From NCBI GenBank assembly GCA_002395225.1, contig DGWH01000036.1, forward strand, positions 6,784 to 70,783: DNA of 64,000 bases. The letters are read 5' to 3'. A model generated the notes under the pieces. That model worked only from the letters and a program-made list of their open reading frames with translations, did no database searches and had not been told where the DNA came from. Positions 39,044 through 47,286 of the stretch are shown piece after piece. Numbering within the stretch: the first letter of the stretch is position 1; every line of letters begins with the position of its first letter. This DNA is from Christensenella sp. UBA4263 (GTDB lineage Bacteria; Bacillota; Clostridia; Christensenellales; Aristaeellaceae). A program made the translations under genes and the position numbers.

Positions 39044-40885
39044 GTGGCAGCTTCAAACAACAAAAGAATAGAAGAAACAGCGACAACTGCACTTAAAGCA
39101 GTATTATTGCATTGCCCTATTTTAGATTCTTTTATTAGTACCAATGATAAAACTCCAACTTGGGATGGAATGGTTTACGTATACAAAAATGCTTCATTTA
39201 GAAAAGCTGATCTATTAGGTCGGGTTCCAGTGCAGATAAAAGGGACAGAAAAGGCTATTATTTCAGACACTGCTTCCTATTCATGTCAAATCGCAGATAT
39301 CAGAAACTATTACAGAGATGGGGGATGTATTTTCTTCCTTGTCAGTGTAGAAACACCTACAGGCACGGCAAATATTTATTATGCAGATCTACAGGTGCTT
39401 GATCTAAAAAAATATTTGGACAACGCTGGACAGAAAAAACACACAACTATAATGCTAGAAAAGTTTCCGCAAGATGATCCAGATGAAATGAGCTCCATTT
39501 TCATAAGTTTCGTTGAAAATTCACGAAAACAGACAAGCTTTATCGGAAAAGAAATTGTATCGTTCGAACAGTTGGAGAAGAATGGAATCGAAATTGAATC
39601 GATTTCTTTCAATACTTCAGGCATTGGGCTGAACATTGATAATATTGGAACCTTTATTTCCAAACACACATTCTACTTATATGCAAAGCCAAAAGGGTTG
39701 GATATTGATATCCCTATCCAGAAAGTTAGTAATGCTAGTGTGTATAAACACATCTCCGGAAAAGTTCAGGTTAGGAATAAAGAGTATTTTCCATCATATT
39801 GTGTTCAGTATGAAAAAGGTACACCGATTCTTCATGTGGGGAAAGGCATCAGGATATCTTTAGATCATCAAAACAGTAAACTGACCATTGATTTTAAACC
39901 GACAGGAACACTCTCGAATTTCATTCAGGACGCATCGTGTTTCATTGATATAATAGAGAGCCGAGAGATAACGCTCAATGGATATAAGCTTCGCTTTGCA
40001 GGAGTGAATTCTTTTGAAGTCAAAAAATACAAAGACAGCTTGCGTTATTATACCGATGTGAAGAAAATGCTTGATATTCTTGGAGTAAAAGAAGAACTCC
40101 AATGTGGAAGTCTTTCTGCCAGGGATGAAATAAACATTAGTAATATCGTAAATGCAGTTCTTTATAACAAAAGGATTGCTTTTTCTAAATCTAAAGATTC
40201 CGTGTTTCATGGAGTAATCAAAATTGCAAATTTGTCAATATGGATTTGGGCTACCAGGCAAGAGGAAGGTTACTATCAACTTGAAAACTTCTTCGAGCCA
40301 CATAGAATAGCGCTCTTTGATGGAACTGACACAATGCAGTGTAATCCGATTCCGTGTTCACACTATATATTACTTAATAAAGAGGCCTTCATTCATACAT
40401 CTAACATGGATTATGAGTTGATGAAAAGAGATCTCTGCTCAATGAAACATCATCCTCTGCGGATTGAATACGTAACACTTATGATGCTGAATGTTTTACG
40501 CGGATATGATGATCAAAAAGAAAAAGATGAGCGACTTCTTGATCTGGCAGATACGATTTGCAGATGGCTCTCAATGGATAAGGAAACAGTTGATTATCCC
40601 ATTTTAAGATTAAATCAGCTGCAAATTGAGAAACGACGTCGATCACTTACTACTCGGGAAGTTATTGAACTTGGAAAGTTTACAGGAATAGAGTATCCAA
40701 CTGATATACGCTGCGGAGCCTTTCTCTTGCTGGAAGATTCTGTTGAGGCGCAGAAATGCTTTAATGAACTATCTCGAGAAAAACAGAAAGAATTTATCAC
40801 TTTCCCAATATGTTACTTCGGAAAGCTGATTGAGGGAGAAACGCATAATGGATTGGATGGAGTTTTACCAGGAGTTTGCCGATAA
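39044..40885 (+). CDS. DUF4365-like protein, PD-(D/E)XK nuclease fold
   Basis: A 613-residue protein. The N-terminal domain (about 1-150) resembles DUF4365: RIEETATTALKAVLLHC, TPTWDGMVYVYKN and VPVQIKGTEKA, where Asp42 and the Q-x-K of VQIKG fit a nuclease-fold active site. The remaining 450 residues are unrecognised (mixed alpha/beta, with LSIWIWATRQEEGYYQLENF). The start is GTG 39044 after AAGGAG. The end overlaps the truncated mcrB gene by 38 bases, so the two once formed an operon. I infer a defence nuclease paired with the AAA partner. Confidence 0.65.
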   Translation: MAASNNKRIEETATTALKAVLLHCPILDSFISTNDKTPTWDGMVYVYKNASFRKADLLGRVPVQIKGTEKAIISDTASYSCQIADIRNYYRDGGCIFFLVSVETPTGTANIYYADLQVLDLKKYLDNAGQKKHTTIMLEKFPQDDPDEMSSIFISFVENSRKQTSFIGKEIVSFEQLEKNGIEIESISFNTSGIGLNIDNIGTFISKHTFYLYAKPKGLDIDIPIQKVSNASVYKHISGKVQVRNKEYFPSYCVQYEKGTPILHVGKGIRISLDHQNSKLTIDFKPTGTLSNFIQDASCFIDIIESREITLNGYKLRFAGVNSFEVKKYKDSLRYYTDVKKMLDILGVKEELQCGSLSARDEINISNIVNAVLYNKRIAFSKSKDSVFHGVIKIANLSIWIWATRQEEGYYQLENFFEPHRIALFDGTDTMQCNPIPCSHYILLNKEAFIHTSNMDYELMKRDLCSMKHHPLRIEYVTLMMLNVLRGYDDQKEKDERLLDLADTICRWLSMDKETVDYPILRLNQLQIEKRRRSLTTREVIELGKFTGIEYPTDIRCGAFLLLEDSVEAQKCFNELSREKQKEFITFPICYFGKLIEGETHNGLDGVLPGVCR

Positions 40886-41270
40886 GCTTCTGCTGTACAG
40901 GAGCAATCGGGATGAACTCGTAAAAAAGGTCTCGCTCGTCTATGAAATGACCAGTTTGCCTATGCCGAAATTGGAATCGGGTGAACTGCGGGATATAGAT
41001 CCATTTACGGTCTTTGGCTTCTTCAATAAAGGAATAACGGAATCCAACCGTGTCTCGATTCTAAAAGCTGTCAAGACGTTGTTTGGCGTTGACGCCGCCG
41101 TCCCGGACACGTTTACCGGCATACCTGTGCTCAACAATATGCATGCATGCTTCTACAGGTTTTCTGACTGTTGTGGCTCTTGTGAAATGTCCAATAGTAG
41201 ATCAATAAGCTGTCATTTGTTTGCTCATCTGACTTGTCAAAGGCTTATTGCCGTAGAGTCAGATATATGA
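40848..41270 (+). pseudogene. truncated McrB-like gene (N-terminal domain only)
   Basis: ATG 40848 follows GAGGGA. Residues 1 to about 105 (MDWMEFYQEFADKLLLYRSN, IDPFTVFGFFNKGITESNRV, GIPVLNNMHACFYRF) match the N-terminal domain of McrB-like AAA+ restriction proteins. At about 41163 homology stops and 35 unrelated residues lead to a stop. The AAA+ GTPase core is missing, so the gene is dead or encodes only a DNA-binding stub. The break marks a deletion or the island's right junction. Confidence 0.7.
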
Positions 41271-41904
41271 TAAACGCTCATATTGTTCGAAGAATGCGGC
41301 AGAAGGATATTTTGCTGTAATGGATTGATGTGGAGAGAACCAGGGTGTAGCCTGAAGGCGTGCCAGCCCTTCCCCCGTTGGGCTGCCGCATGCTGGCGTA
41401 CACACCCTGGTTAGAGGCTCCGTGTCAATCCTGAAGGCAAAAAATTCCGGTCGAGACACATACCAGCCTCTGGATCCTAACCAGTGTAAAGATGCTTTTT
41501 CAGTTTGAAAATCACCACATAGTGAATGACCGGATTGACAGCGAGGTCAGTTCAGTGACAACTCCAGAGATCACCGTCATTTAGCCTTAATATCAGAGCA
41601 AGTGATAGTGCAATTTGACCAATGTTTTTCTACCGCGTGCTTCGAGAGTTTTGTGCAGTTTTTTCGGTCTGACGATCGAAATGAGTCTTTTCAGGTCGTT
41701 TTGACAGTCATTGTGAGCAAAAAGTGACAAACCCCTTATCAATTTAATGACAGTTCAGTTTAGCCACAACACAAGATAACAACCCAGAAAACATACAAGA
41801 TAGAATACAAGATAGCATACAAGATAACATACAGGAAAAGCATACAAGATAACATACAGGAAAAGCATACAAGATAACGCCAAGTTCTTGAGTATTTGAG
41901 TCTA
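41271..41904. other. non-coding gap with an inverted repeat and a tandem repeat
   Basis: No credible gene. It holds an inverted repeat with arms AACCAGGGTGT/ACACCCTGGTT (41338-41348 with 41402-41412) enclosing a GC hairpin CAGCCC/GGGCTG (41364-41385). A tandem repeat precedes the Fic gene: CATACAAGATAACATACAGG plus five bases, twice (41816-41840 and 41841-41865), with shorter related units from 41770. Confidence 0.6.
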
Positions 41905-42933
41905 ATGAGGTATATTGGACGGGAAAATGAGGTGGATTCTGTGGAAGGCTATGTCCCACCTTTTTCCATCAATAATCAGATGCTGATGCTGGCTGCGCAG
42001 ATCGCTGAAAAGGCCGGAAAAATCAGCAGTGATCATTCCTTTGAGACAAAACCACATCTTCAGAGAAATAACCGGATCCGCTCCATCCACTCCTCTCTGG
42101 CGATTGAGGCAAACGCACTGTCTCTGGATGAAGTGAAAAGTGTTATCAATGGAAAGATGGTCATTGGACTTCAAAATGACATTCAGGAGGTCAAAAATGC
42201 CTGGCAGGCGTATACATTGCTGGGCTCGTTTAATCCTTATTCTGTGGATGATCTGAAGAAGCTTCATGGTGTTATGACATATCTGACCGTACAGGAATCC
42301 GGCATGTTTCGCACGCACAATGAAGGGGTATTCAATGGTGACCGGTGCATCTATATGGCGCCGCCGCCGCATCTTGTGCCGACTCAGATGCAATCTCTGT
42401 TTGACTGGATGATACAGTCCAGGGAAGAAGTTCACACGCTCATCCTTTCCTCTGTTTTTCACTATGAATTCGTATCTATTCATCCCTTCTCAGATGGAAA
42501 TGGACGAATGGCCCGATTATGGCAGACAGCGCTTCTGACGGAATGGAATCCTGTCTTTCAGTATCTTCCGCTGGAAAATCGTATCCATGAATTTCAGGAT
42601 GACTATTATGAGGCCATCGCCAGATGCCACACGGCAGGAAATTCAGATGTGTTTATTGTGTTTATGCTGGATAAGATTAATCTGACGCTGGACCGGGCGC
42701 TTGAGCAGGTATCCGAAAAAGATCTCTGCCTGCCGGCTGAAGTACAGCGACTGATGGATGTCATGAAGGAAGGTATTTCCTATTCAGGTGTAAAGCTTAT
42801 GGAAAAGCTGTCCCTGAAATCCAGAGATAACTTCAGAAAGCGATATCTGTTGCCGGCACTTAAGCAGGGGCTTATCGCCATGAGCAATCCGGATAAACCA
42901 ACCAGCAGAAATCAAACGTACATGAAGAAGTAA
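41905..42933 (+). CDS. Fic-domain AMP transferase-like protein
   Basis: A 342-residue protein. The active-site motif HPFSDGNGRMAR (near residue 192) is complete. The N-terminal inhibitory helix SSLAIEAN (near 63-70) carries the glutamate that blocks ATP in class II Fic enzymes. A substrate flap and a C-terminal winged-helix-like region (LMEKLSLKSRDNFRKRYL) follow. Fic enzymes transfer AMP to target proteins; the target is unknown. ATG 41905 has no strong ribosome-binding site; TTG 41896 is an alternative. A terminator follows. Confidence 0.9.
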   Translation: MRYIGRENEVDSVEGYVPPFSINNQMLMLAAQIAEKAGKISSDHSFETKPHLQRNNRIRSIHSSLAIEANALSLDEVKSVINGKMVIGLQNDIQEVKNAWQAYTLLGSFNPYSVDDLKKLHGVMTYLTVQESGMFRTHNEGVFNGDRCIYMAPPPHLVPTQMQSLFDWMIQSREEVHTLILSSVFHYEFVSIHPFSDGNGRMARLWQTALLTEWNPVFQYLPLENRIHEFQDDYYEAIARCHTAGNSDVFIVFMLDKINLTLDRALEQVSEKDLCLPAEVQRLMDVMKEGISYSGVKLMEKLSLKSRDNFRKRYLLPALKQGLIAMSNPDKPTSRNQTYMKK

Positions 42934-42947
42934 CACAAACTCTTTTA

Positions 42948-42970
42948 GCCGCCCCGAGGGCGGCTTCTTT
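42948..42970 (+). terminator. rho-independent terminator of the Fic gene
   Basis: A 7-bp stem GCCGCCC/GGGCGGC (42948-42954 with 42958-42964), CGA loop, followed by TTCTTT. Confidence 0.85.
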
Positions 42971-43056
42971 GATGCCCGTGGTCATGTGCAGACGGAATGT
43001 AGACGAACCGGACTGCTTTGGCTATAATAAACGGGAATATTCACCGGAACCGTCAA

Positions 43057-43164
43057 AATTGGGCTGACGCGCAGCGTCATTCTGCCAAACAGGTGTACCG
43101 GAGATGCATCAATGCCGAGAGATCAGGTTGCGTTCCATAAAGAATTGGGCTGACGCGCAGCGTC
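43057..43164. repeat. two direct copies of a palindromic repeat
   Basis: The 22 bases AATTGGGCTGACGCGCAGCG-TC occur at 43057-43078 and 43143-43164. The core GACGCGCAGCGTC can form a hairpin. Similar-looking short palindromes occur in other intergenic regions to the right, suggesting a REP-like family in this genome. Confidence 0.7.
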
Positions 43165-43220
43165 GTTTTGTCAGGGAGGAGCACCGGTAAAGCAGCTTTG
43201 GCTTAAAAAGGAGGCTGAAA

Positions 43221-44027
43221 GTGAACGACTATCTGTTTGATACGCCAACAATTCGCGAGAACTGCGAGGCTTTCTATGGTTTGTATCATGTCACGGAGGA
43301 CAGGGTTCGCCAGATGTGTGAACTGAAACTGATTCATACCCGGGCTGTGGCGCAGAACTGTCTTGAAATTGCGGACGGATTGGGACTGAGTGATTATGAC
43401 AGGGACATGGCCTGGGTAATCGGTCAGTTACACGACTTTGCCCGTTTCGGGCAGGCGGTTGTAACCCATAGCCTGGATGATTCAGCGCAGTTTAATCATG
43501 CGCAGCTTGGCGCGCGGCTGTTGTTCACTCATGGGCTGATCAGGGACATCATCCCGGATTATGATCAGATCTGTCCGGAGGATCAGCGGGTCATGGAAAT
43601 GGCGGTGCTCCATCACAGTGATCTTCAGCTTCCGGATGACCTGAACGCGCGGGAGAGGCTGTTTTGCCGGATCATACGCGAAGCGGACCAGCTGGATATC
43701 TTTCGGACAATTGTGGAAAGCGGCTGGGAGATCAATTACGGATGTACCCGGGCAGAACTGCTGGCCGGGGAGATATCACCGGCCATTGAGGCGGCCTTTT
43801 ACCGGCATACACTGGCGGATTATTCCATGCGCTTTTTCCCGGCAGATTTTCACATGGCCCATATTGCCCTGTGCTTTGGCCTTGAATCTGCCTCCGCCCG
43901 CCAGAGAGCGGCGGAGCAGGGGTACCTGCAGGGGATGATGGAGATCCGGTTTACAAGGCCGGATGTCCAGAAACGATACGCAGGAATGAAGGCGGAGGTT
44001 GAGGCGTTTCTGCGGGAGGATCAGTGA
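43221..44027 (+). CDS. HD-domain phosphohydrolase
   Basis: A 268-residue protein. The HD metal-binding pattern is read as LIHTRAVAQNC (His near 36), QLHDFARFG (His-Asp near 73), VLHHSD (near 132) and READQLD (near 155). HD enzymes hydrolyse phosphomonoesters or nucleotides; the exact substrate is unknown. The start is GTG 43221, six bases after AAGGAGG. The following cysteine-synthase gene has its own promoter. Confidence 0.82.
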   Translation: MNDYLFDTPTIRENCEAFYGLYHVTEDRVRQMCELKLIHTRAVAQNCLEIADGLGLSDYDRDMAWVIGQLHDFARFGQAVVTHSLDDSAQFNHAQLGARLLFTHGLIRDIIPDYDQICPEDQRVMEMAVLHHSDLQLPDDLNARERLFCRIIREADQLDIFRTIVESGWEINYGCTRAELLAGEISPAIEAAFYRHTLADYSMRFFPADFHMAHIALCFGLESASARQRAAEQGYLQGMMEIRFTRPDVQKRYAGMKAEVEAFLREDQ

Positions 44028-44040
44028 GTTTTTTTGTGGA

Positions 44041-44070
44041 TTGATTCATTCCGTGCATCAAGGGTATAAT
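44041..44070 (+). promoter_or_regulatory. promoter of the PLP cysteine synthase gene
   Basis: TTGATT at 44041-44046 and TATAAT at 44065-44070 are 18 bp apart, just after the HD gene stop. No riboswitch-like fold is evident in the 98-bp leader. Confidence 0.65.
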
Positions 44071-44168
44071 TCAATGGCCTGCTCAACAAGAGTAACGGAA
44101 TGCAGCGGAGCCCAAAGACCAGGCCGCTGTTCAACAACAGAAAGATTAAAACCGGGAGGAATGGGAAT

Positions 44169-45098
44169 TTGGTTTGCAAGTCGATTCTGGACGCGGTAGG
44201 AAATACGCCGCTGGTCCGACTTAACAGGCTGCCGGAGGAAGGCAGTGCAGAGATCCTCGTGAAAGTGGAATCGCTGAATGTGGGCGGATCCATAAAAACC
44301 CGTACCGCACTGAATATGATTCTCAGGGCGGAACAGGAGGGCCTGATCAATTCAGACAGCATTATCGTAGAGCCTACCAGCGGGAACCAGGGCATCGGAC
44401 TGGCACTGGTAGGTGCGGTCCGGGGATATCGGACGATTATCGTGATGCCGGATTCGGTCAGTGAGGAAAGACGCAAGCTGATCCGTCATTACGGTGCGGA
44501 GGTGAAACTCATTCATGACGCAGGCGATATCGGGAAATGCATGGAAGAGTGCCTTCAAGCTGCGCAGAACATGAAAAAAAAGAATCCGAAGGTGTTTATT
44601 CCCCAGCAGTTCGAGAATCCGAACAACACGCTGGCACACAAGAATCATACGGCGCTGGAGATCATCGCGCAGGCGGAGCGCCGTATCGACGGTTTCTGCA
44701 GCGGAATCGGAACCGGAGGAACGCTGACGGGCATCGGAGAGGTGCTGAAGGAAAAGTATCCGGAAATGGAAATCTGGGCGGTTGAACCGGAGAACGCGGC
44801 GATCCTGGCCGGGGGAACCATTGGAACACACATGCAGATGGGAATCGGAGATGGGATCATTCCGGACATTCTCAACCGGGAAATCTATGATCACATTTAT
44901 GTGGTGACGGATCAGGAAGCCATCACCACGGCCAGGCGGCTGGCCGTTGAGGAGGGTCTGGCCTGCGGCATTTCCAGCGGGACCAATGTGGCCGCGGCGC
45001 TGAAACTGGCCAAAAAGCTCGGACCGGGGAAAACGGTCGTCACCGTGCTGCCGGATACGGCGGAGCGGTATTATTCCACCCCGCTTTTCGGTGCGTAA
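44169..45098 (+). CDS. cysK: PLP-dependent cysteine synthase family protein
   Basis: A 309-residue fold-type II PLP enzyme. The PLP lysine lies in NVGGSIKTRTAL (near residue 41), the substrate loop in EPTSGNQGIGLA (near 67-78), the phosphate loop in GIGTGGTLTGIG (near 175), and GLACGISSGTN near 265. It should make cysteine from O-acetylserine and sulfide. TTG 44169 is eight bases after GGGAGGA and gives the standard length; earlier in-frame codons lack a signal. Close relatives include cystathionine beta-synthase-like enzymes, so the exact reaction is not certain. Confidence 0.82.
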   Translation: MVCKSILDAVGNTPLVRLNRLPEEGSAEILVKVESLNVGGSIKTRTALNMILRAEQEGLINSDSIIVEPTSGNQGIGLALVGAVRGYRTIIVMPDSVSEERRKLIRHYGAEVKLIHDAGDIGKCMEECLQAAQNMKKKNPKVFIPQQFENPNNTLAHKNHTALEIIAQAERRIDGFCSGIGTGGTLTGIGEVLKEKYPEMEIWAVEPENAAILAGGTIGTHMQMGIGDGIIPDILNREIYDHIYVVTDQEAITTARRLAVEEGLACGISSGTNVAAALKLAKKLGPGKTVVTVLPDTAERYYSTPLFGA

Positions 45099-45185
45099 AG
45101 GCCGGACAGATCCCTGGCCAAGGCCTGCGGAGGGTGAGGACAGACCGGATGAAAAGAAACAATCATAAACGGAATAGGAAAGAGC

Positions 45186-45974
45186 ATGCTACTGTTTTTT
45201 GATATTGATGGAACCATTTTTGACGATCAGCGTCGTCTGCCGGAAAGTGTGAAACCGGCAATGGAAAAGGCACGCAGCAACGGACACCGCCTGATCGTCA
45301 ACACAGGCCGTACCCTTTGCAATATGGACCGGCGGCTGGATGATTTTCCGCTGGACGGTTGGATTATGGGCTGCGGAACACGCGTGATCTATCAGGGGGA
45401 GACGCTGACTAGCATGGAGTACAGCCTGGAAAAATCGCTGGCCCTGATGAACCTGAATGCGGAAATGAAGCTGCGGATTGTCTATGAGTGCGACACGGCG
45501 ATCTATTTTGATCCCCGGATCCCGGATGACCGGAACATGCGGGCTTTCCGGGATTTTGCGCAGCAGCACGGCATCGCGCGCACGATCCGCAGAGATGATC
45601 CGGAATTCAGAATCGTGAAGATGTTCTGTTTTGCGGATGAGGAAACCATTCGGGAACTGGAGGAGCGGACAAAAACGCTCGGGATGCCGTATACAGCCAT
45701 TGACCGCGGTTCCGGTGCCTGGGAAATTGTTCCGGTCGGCTATTCAAAAGGGACGGGCATTGACTTCCTCCGAAAGAAACTGGGGATGAGCCGCGAGGAA
45801 TGCTTTGCCTTTGGGGACAGCAGAAATGACCTGCCTATGTTCAGGCATGCGGGGCACAGCATTGCCATGGGGAATGCATCAGATGACGTGAAAGCGGTCT
45901 GCACGTATGTCACAGCCCGTCCGGAAGAGGATGGGATTGAAAAAGCCATGAGGCATTTTTCACTTATCGGGTGA
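45186..45974 (+). CDS. Cof-type HAD hydrolase
   Basis: A 262-residue haloacid dehalogenase-superfamily phosphatase. Motif I FDIDGTIFDD (4-13), motif II VNTGRT (near 38), motif III lysine in GYSKGTGID (near 190) and motif IV FGDSRNDLPMF (near 211). The C2B cap domain in the middle marks the Cof subfamily, which dephosphorylates sugar phosphates or flavin precursors. ATG 45186 follows AGGAAAGAG. Substrate unknown. Confidence 0.85.
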   Translation: MLLFFDIDGTIFDDQRRLPESVKPAMEKARSNGHRLIVNTGRTLCNMDRRLDDFPLDGWIMGCGTRVIYQGETLTSMEYSLEKSLALMNLNAEMKLRIVYECDTAIYFDPRIPDDRNMRAFRDFAQQHGIARTIRRDDPEFRIVKMFCFADEETIRELEERTKTLGMPYTAIDRGSGAWEIVPVGYSKGTGIDFLRKKLGMSREECFAFGDSRNDLPMFRHAGHSIAMGNASDDVKAVCTYVTARPEEDGIEKAMRHFSLIG

Positions 45975-46104
45975 ATCTGTGGCATGTGGACAGGTGTACG
46001 GACGTTGCGGCTCCGGAATGTCCCTGGTGAACAATGGCCGGTTTCAGTCTGCCGGGAAACGGGAATCGGGCGGTTACCGGGACCGTTCGGAAAGGGGAAA
46101 GAGA

Positions 46105-46398
46105 GTGGAAAACAGGACAAGGACAGAACGGATCAGGTATTACGAAGAGCTGCTGGAGAAGGCGGAGCGGGCTTTAGGTGCAGCAGAACAGGCGGCAGAG
46201 CTTCTCCGTGAACTGTCGGCGTATTATACGGGCCCGGAATGGAAGGAAGACTTTGCGGCGGATGAGGCAGGACAGCTGCCGGTGGACCTGAAACGGGGCG
46301 TACTTTCGGAGGATGGAATATACAATCTCCTGGAACGCGGCAGAGAGATTGACCGGGAACTGGGCAGCGCGGCGGTTGAGGAGTCGGAGACATGCTGA
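46105..46398 (+). CDS. DUF4298 protein
   Basis: A 97-residue helical protein. RIRYYEELLEKAERAL, EWKEDFAADEAGQLP and LKRGVLSEDGIYNLLERG match DUF4298, a clostridial family of unknown function. The start is GTG 46105 after AAAGGGG; the frame extends upstream but without family similarity. Its end overlaps the next HAD gene by seven bases, so the two are co-translated. Confidence 0.8.
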   Translation: MENRTRTERIRYYEELLEKAERALGAAEQAAELLRELSAYYTGPEWKEDFAADEAGQLPVDLKRGVLSEDGIYNLLERGREIDRELGSAAVEESETC

Positions 46399-47033
46399 AA
46401 AACGTTATCTGGGATCTGGATGGAACGCTGCTGGATTCCTATGGTTCCATTGTGCAGAGTCTTGTGATAATTGCCCGGGAGGCCGGGGTGAATGATTCGC
46501 AGAATGATATCCTGAAGGCCGTTAAGCTGGGGGCGGTGTCCGCGTATCTTCGGGAACTGGCCGCAAGGTGCGGGCTTGATTACAGTCAGCTTTACCAGCG
46601 GTACCGGGAGATCAGTCATGACCGTCTGGAGGAGATTGCCCTGATCCCCGGTGCTAGCCAAACACTGGAGGAATTAAAGCGTGCAGGCGCCGACCATTTT
46701 GTTTATACGCATCGCGGGAAATCCACGGTGCCGCTGCTGGAACGCCTTGGAATCATCGGCTATTTCAGAGAAATCGTCACCTTTACATATGGCTTTCAGC
46801 CGAAGCCATCCGGTGAAGGGGTTCGGTATCTTGTCGAGAAATATGCACTTGATCGGAACCGTACGGCCTATGTGGGTGACCGTGCATTGGATGTCCTGTG
46901 TGCCAGAGATGCAGGCGTTAAGGCCATCCTTTTCTGCCCGAAAGATACCTGCGTCGCACCAACCGGACAGGAAGATCTCGTGATTGAGCGCCTTGAAGAA
47001 CTAATTGACAGAGTGACTGAAAATCGCTCCTGA
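46392..47033 (+). CDS. HAD-superfamily phosphatase (phosphoglycolate phosphatase-like)
   Basis: A 213-residue HAD subfamily IA hydrolase. Motif I WDLDGTLLDS (7-16), motif II VYTHRGKS (near 104), motif III lysine in QPKPSGEG (near 137) and motif IV YVGDRALDV (near 157). A four-helix cap lies between I and II. Substrates of this group include phosphoglycolate and sugar phosphates. Translationally coupled to the DUF4298 gene. The transcript ends at the terminator at 47202. Confidence 0.82.
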   Translation: MLKNVIWDLDGTLLDSYGSIVQSLVIIAREAGVNDSQNDILKAVKLGAVSAYLRELAARCGLDYSQLYQRYREISHDRLEEIALIPGASQTLEELKRAGADHFVYTHRGKSTVPLLERLGIIGYFREIVTFTYGFQPKPSGEGVRYLVEKYALDRNRTAYVGDRALDVLCARDAGVKAILFCPKDTCVAPTGQEDLVIERLEELIDRVTENRS

Positions 47034-47201
47034 CATTCTCTTTATGTTCTAATTAGGGGTGTTTGCATGAGCAGCTTTGTCTAAGGCCTGAATTTAGCAA
47101 GTTGTCATACGGCGCTCCATCTAGTCATCAGAGTGGAGGGATACGTCTTCAATTACCGGAAGGGATCCGCCTCACTTTAAGAAGCGATGAACGGCTAAAG
47201 A

Positions 47202-47230
47202 AAAACCTCCTGTATGGTACAGGAGGTTTT
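47202..47230. terminator. bidirectional terminator
   Basis: A 13-bp stem (47202-47214 with 47218-47230), TGG loop, with A-run before and T-run after. It separates the HAD gene from the convergent MATE gene. Confidence 0.88.
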
Positions 47231-47286
47231 TGTATGTGCAGGACCCGTTTGCGGCGGGAAATGCCATCGCATCTGGACAGGTCCTT

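Noticed and set aside
41338..41412. tRNA-like fold
   Set aside because: Arms do not match tRNA cloverleaf lengths and no anticodon or T-loop consensus is present.
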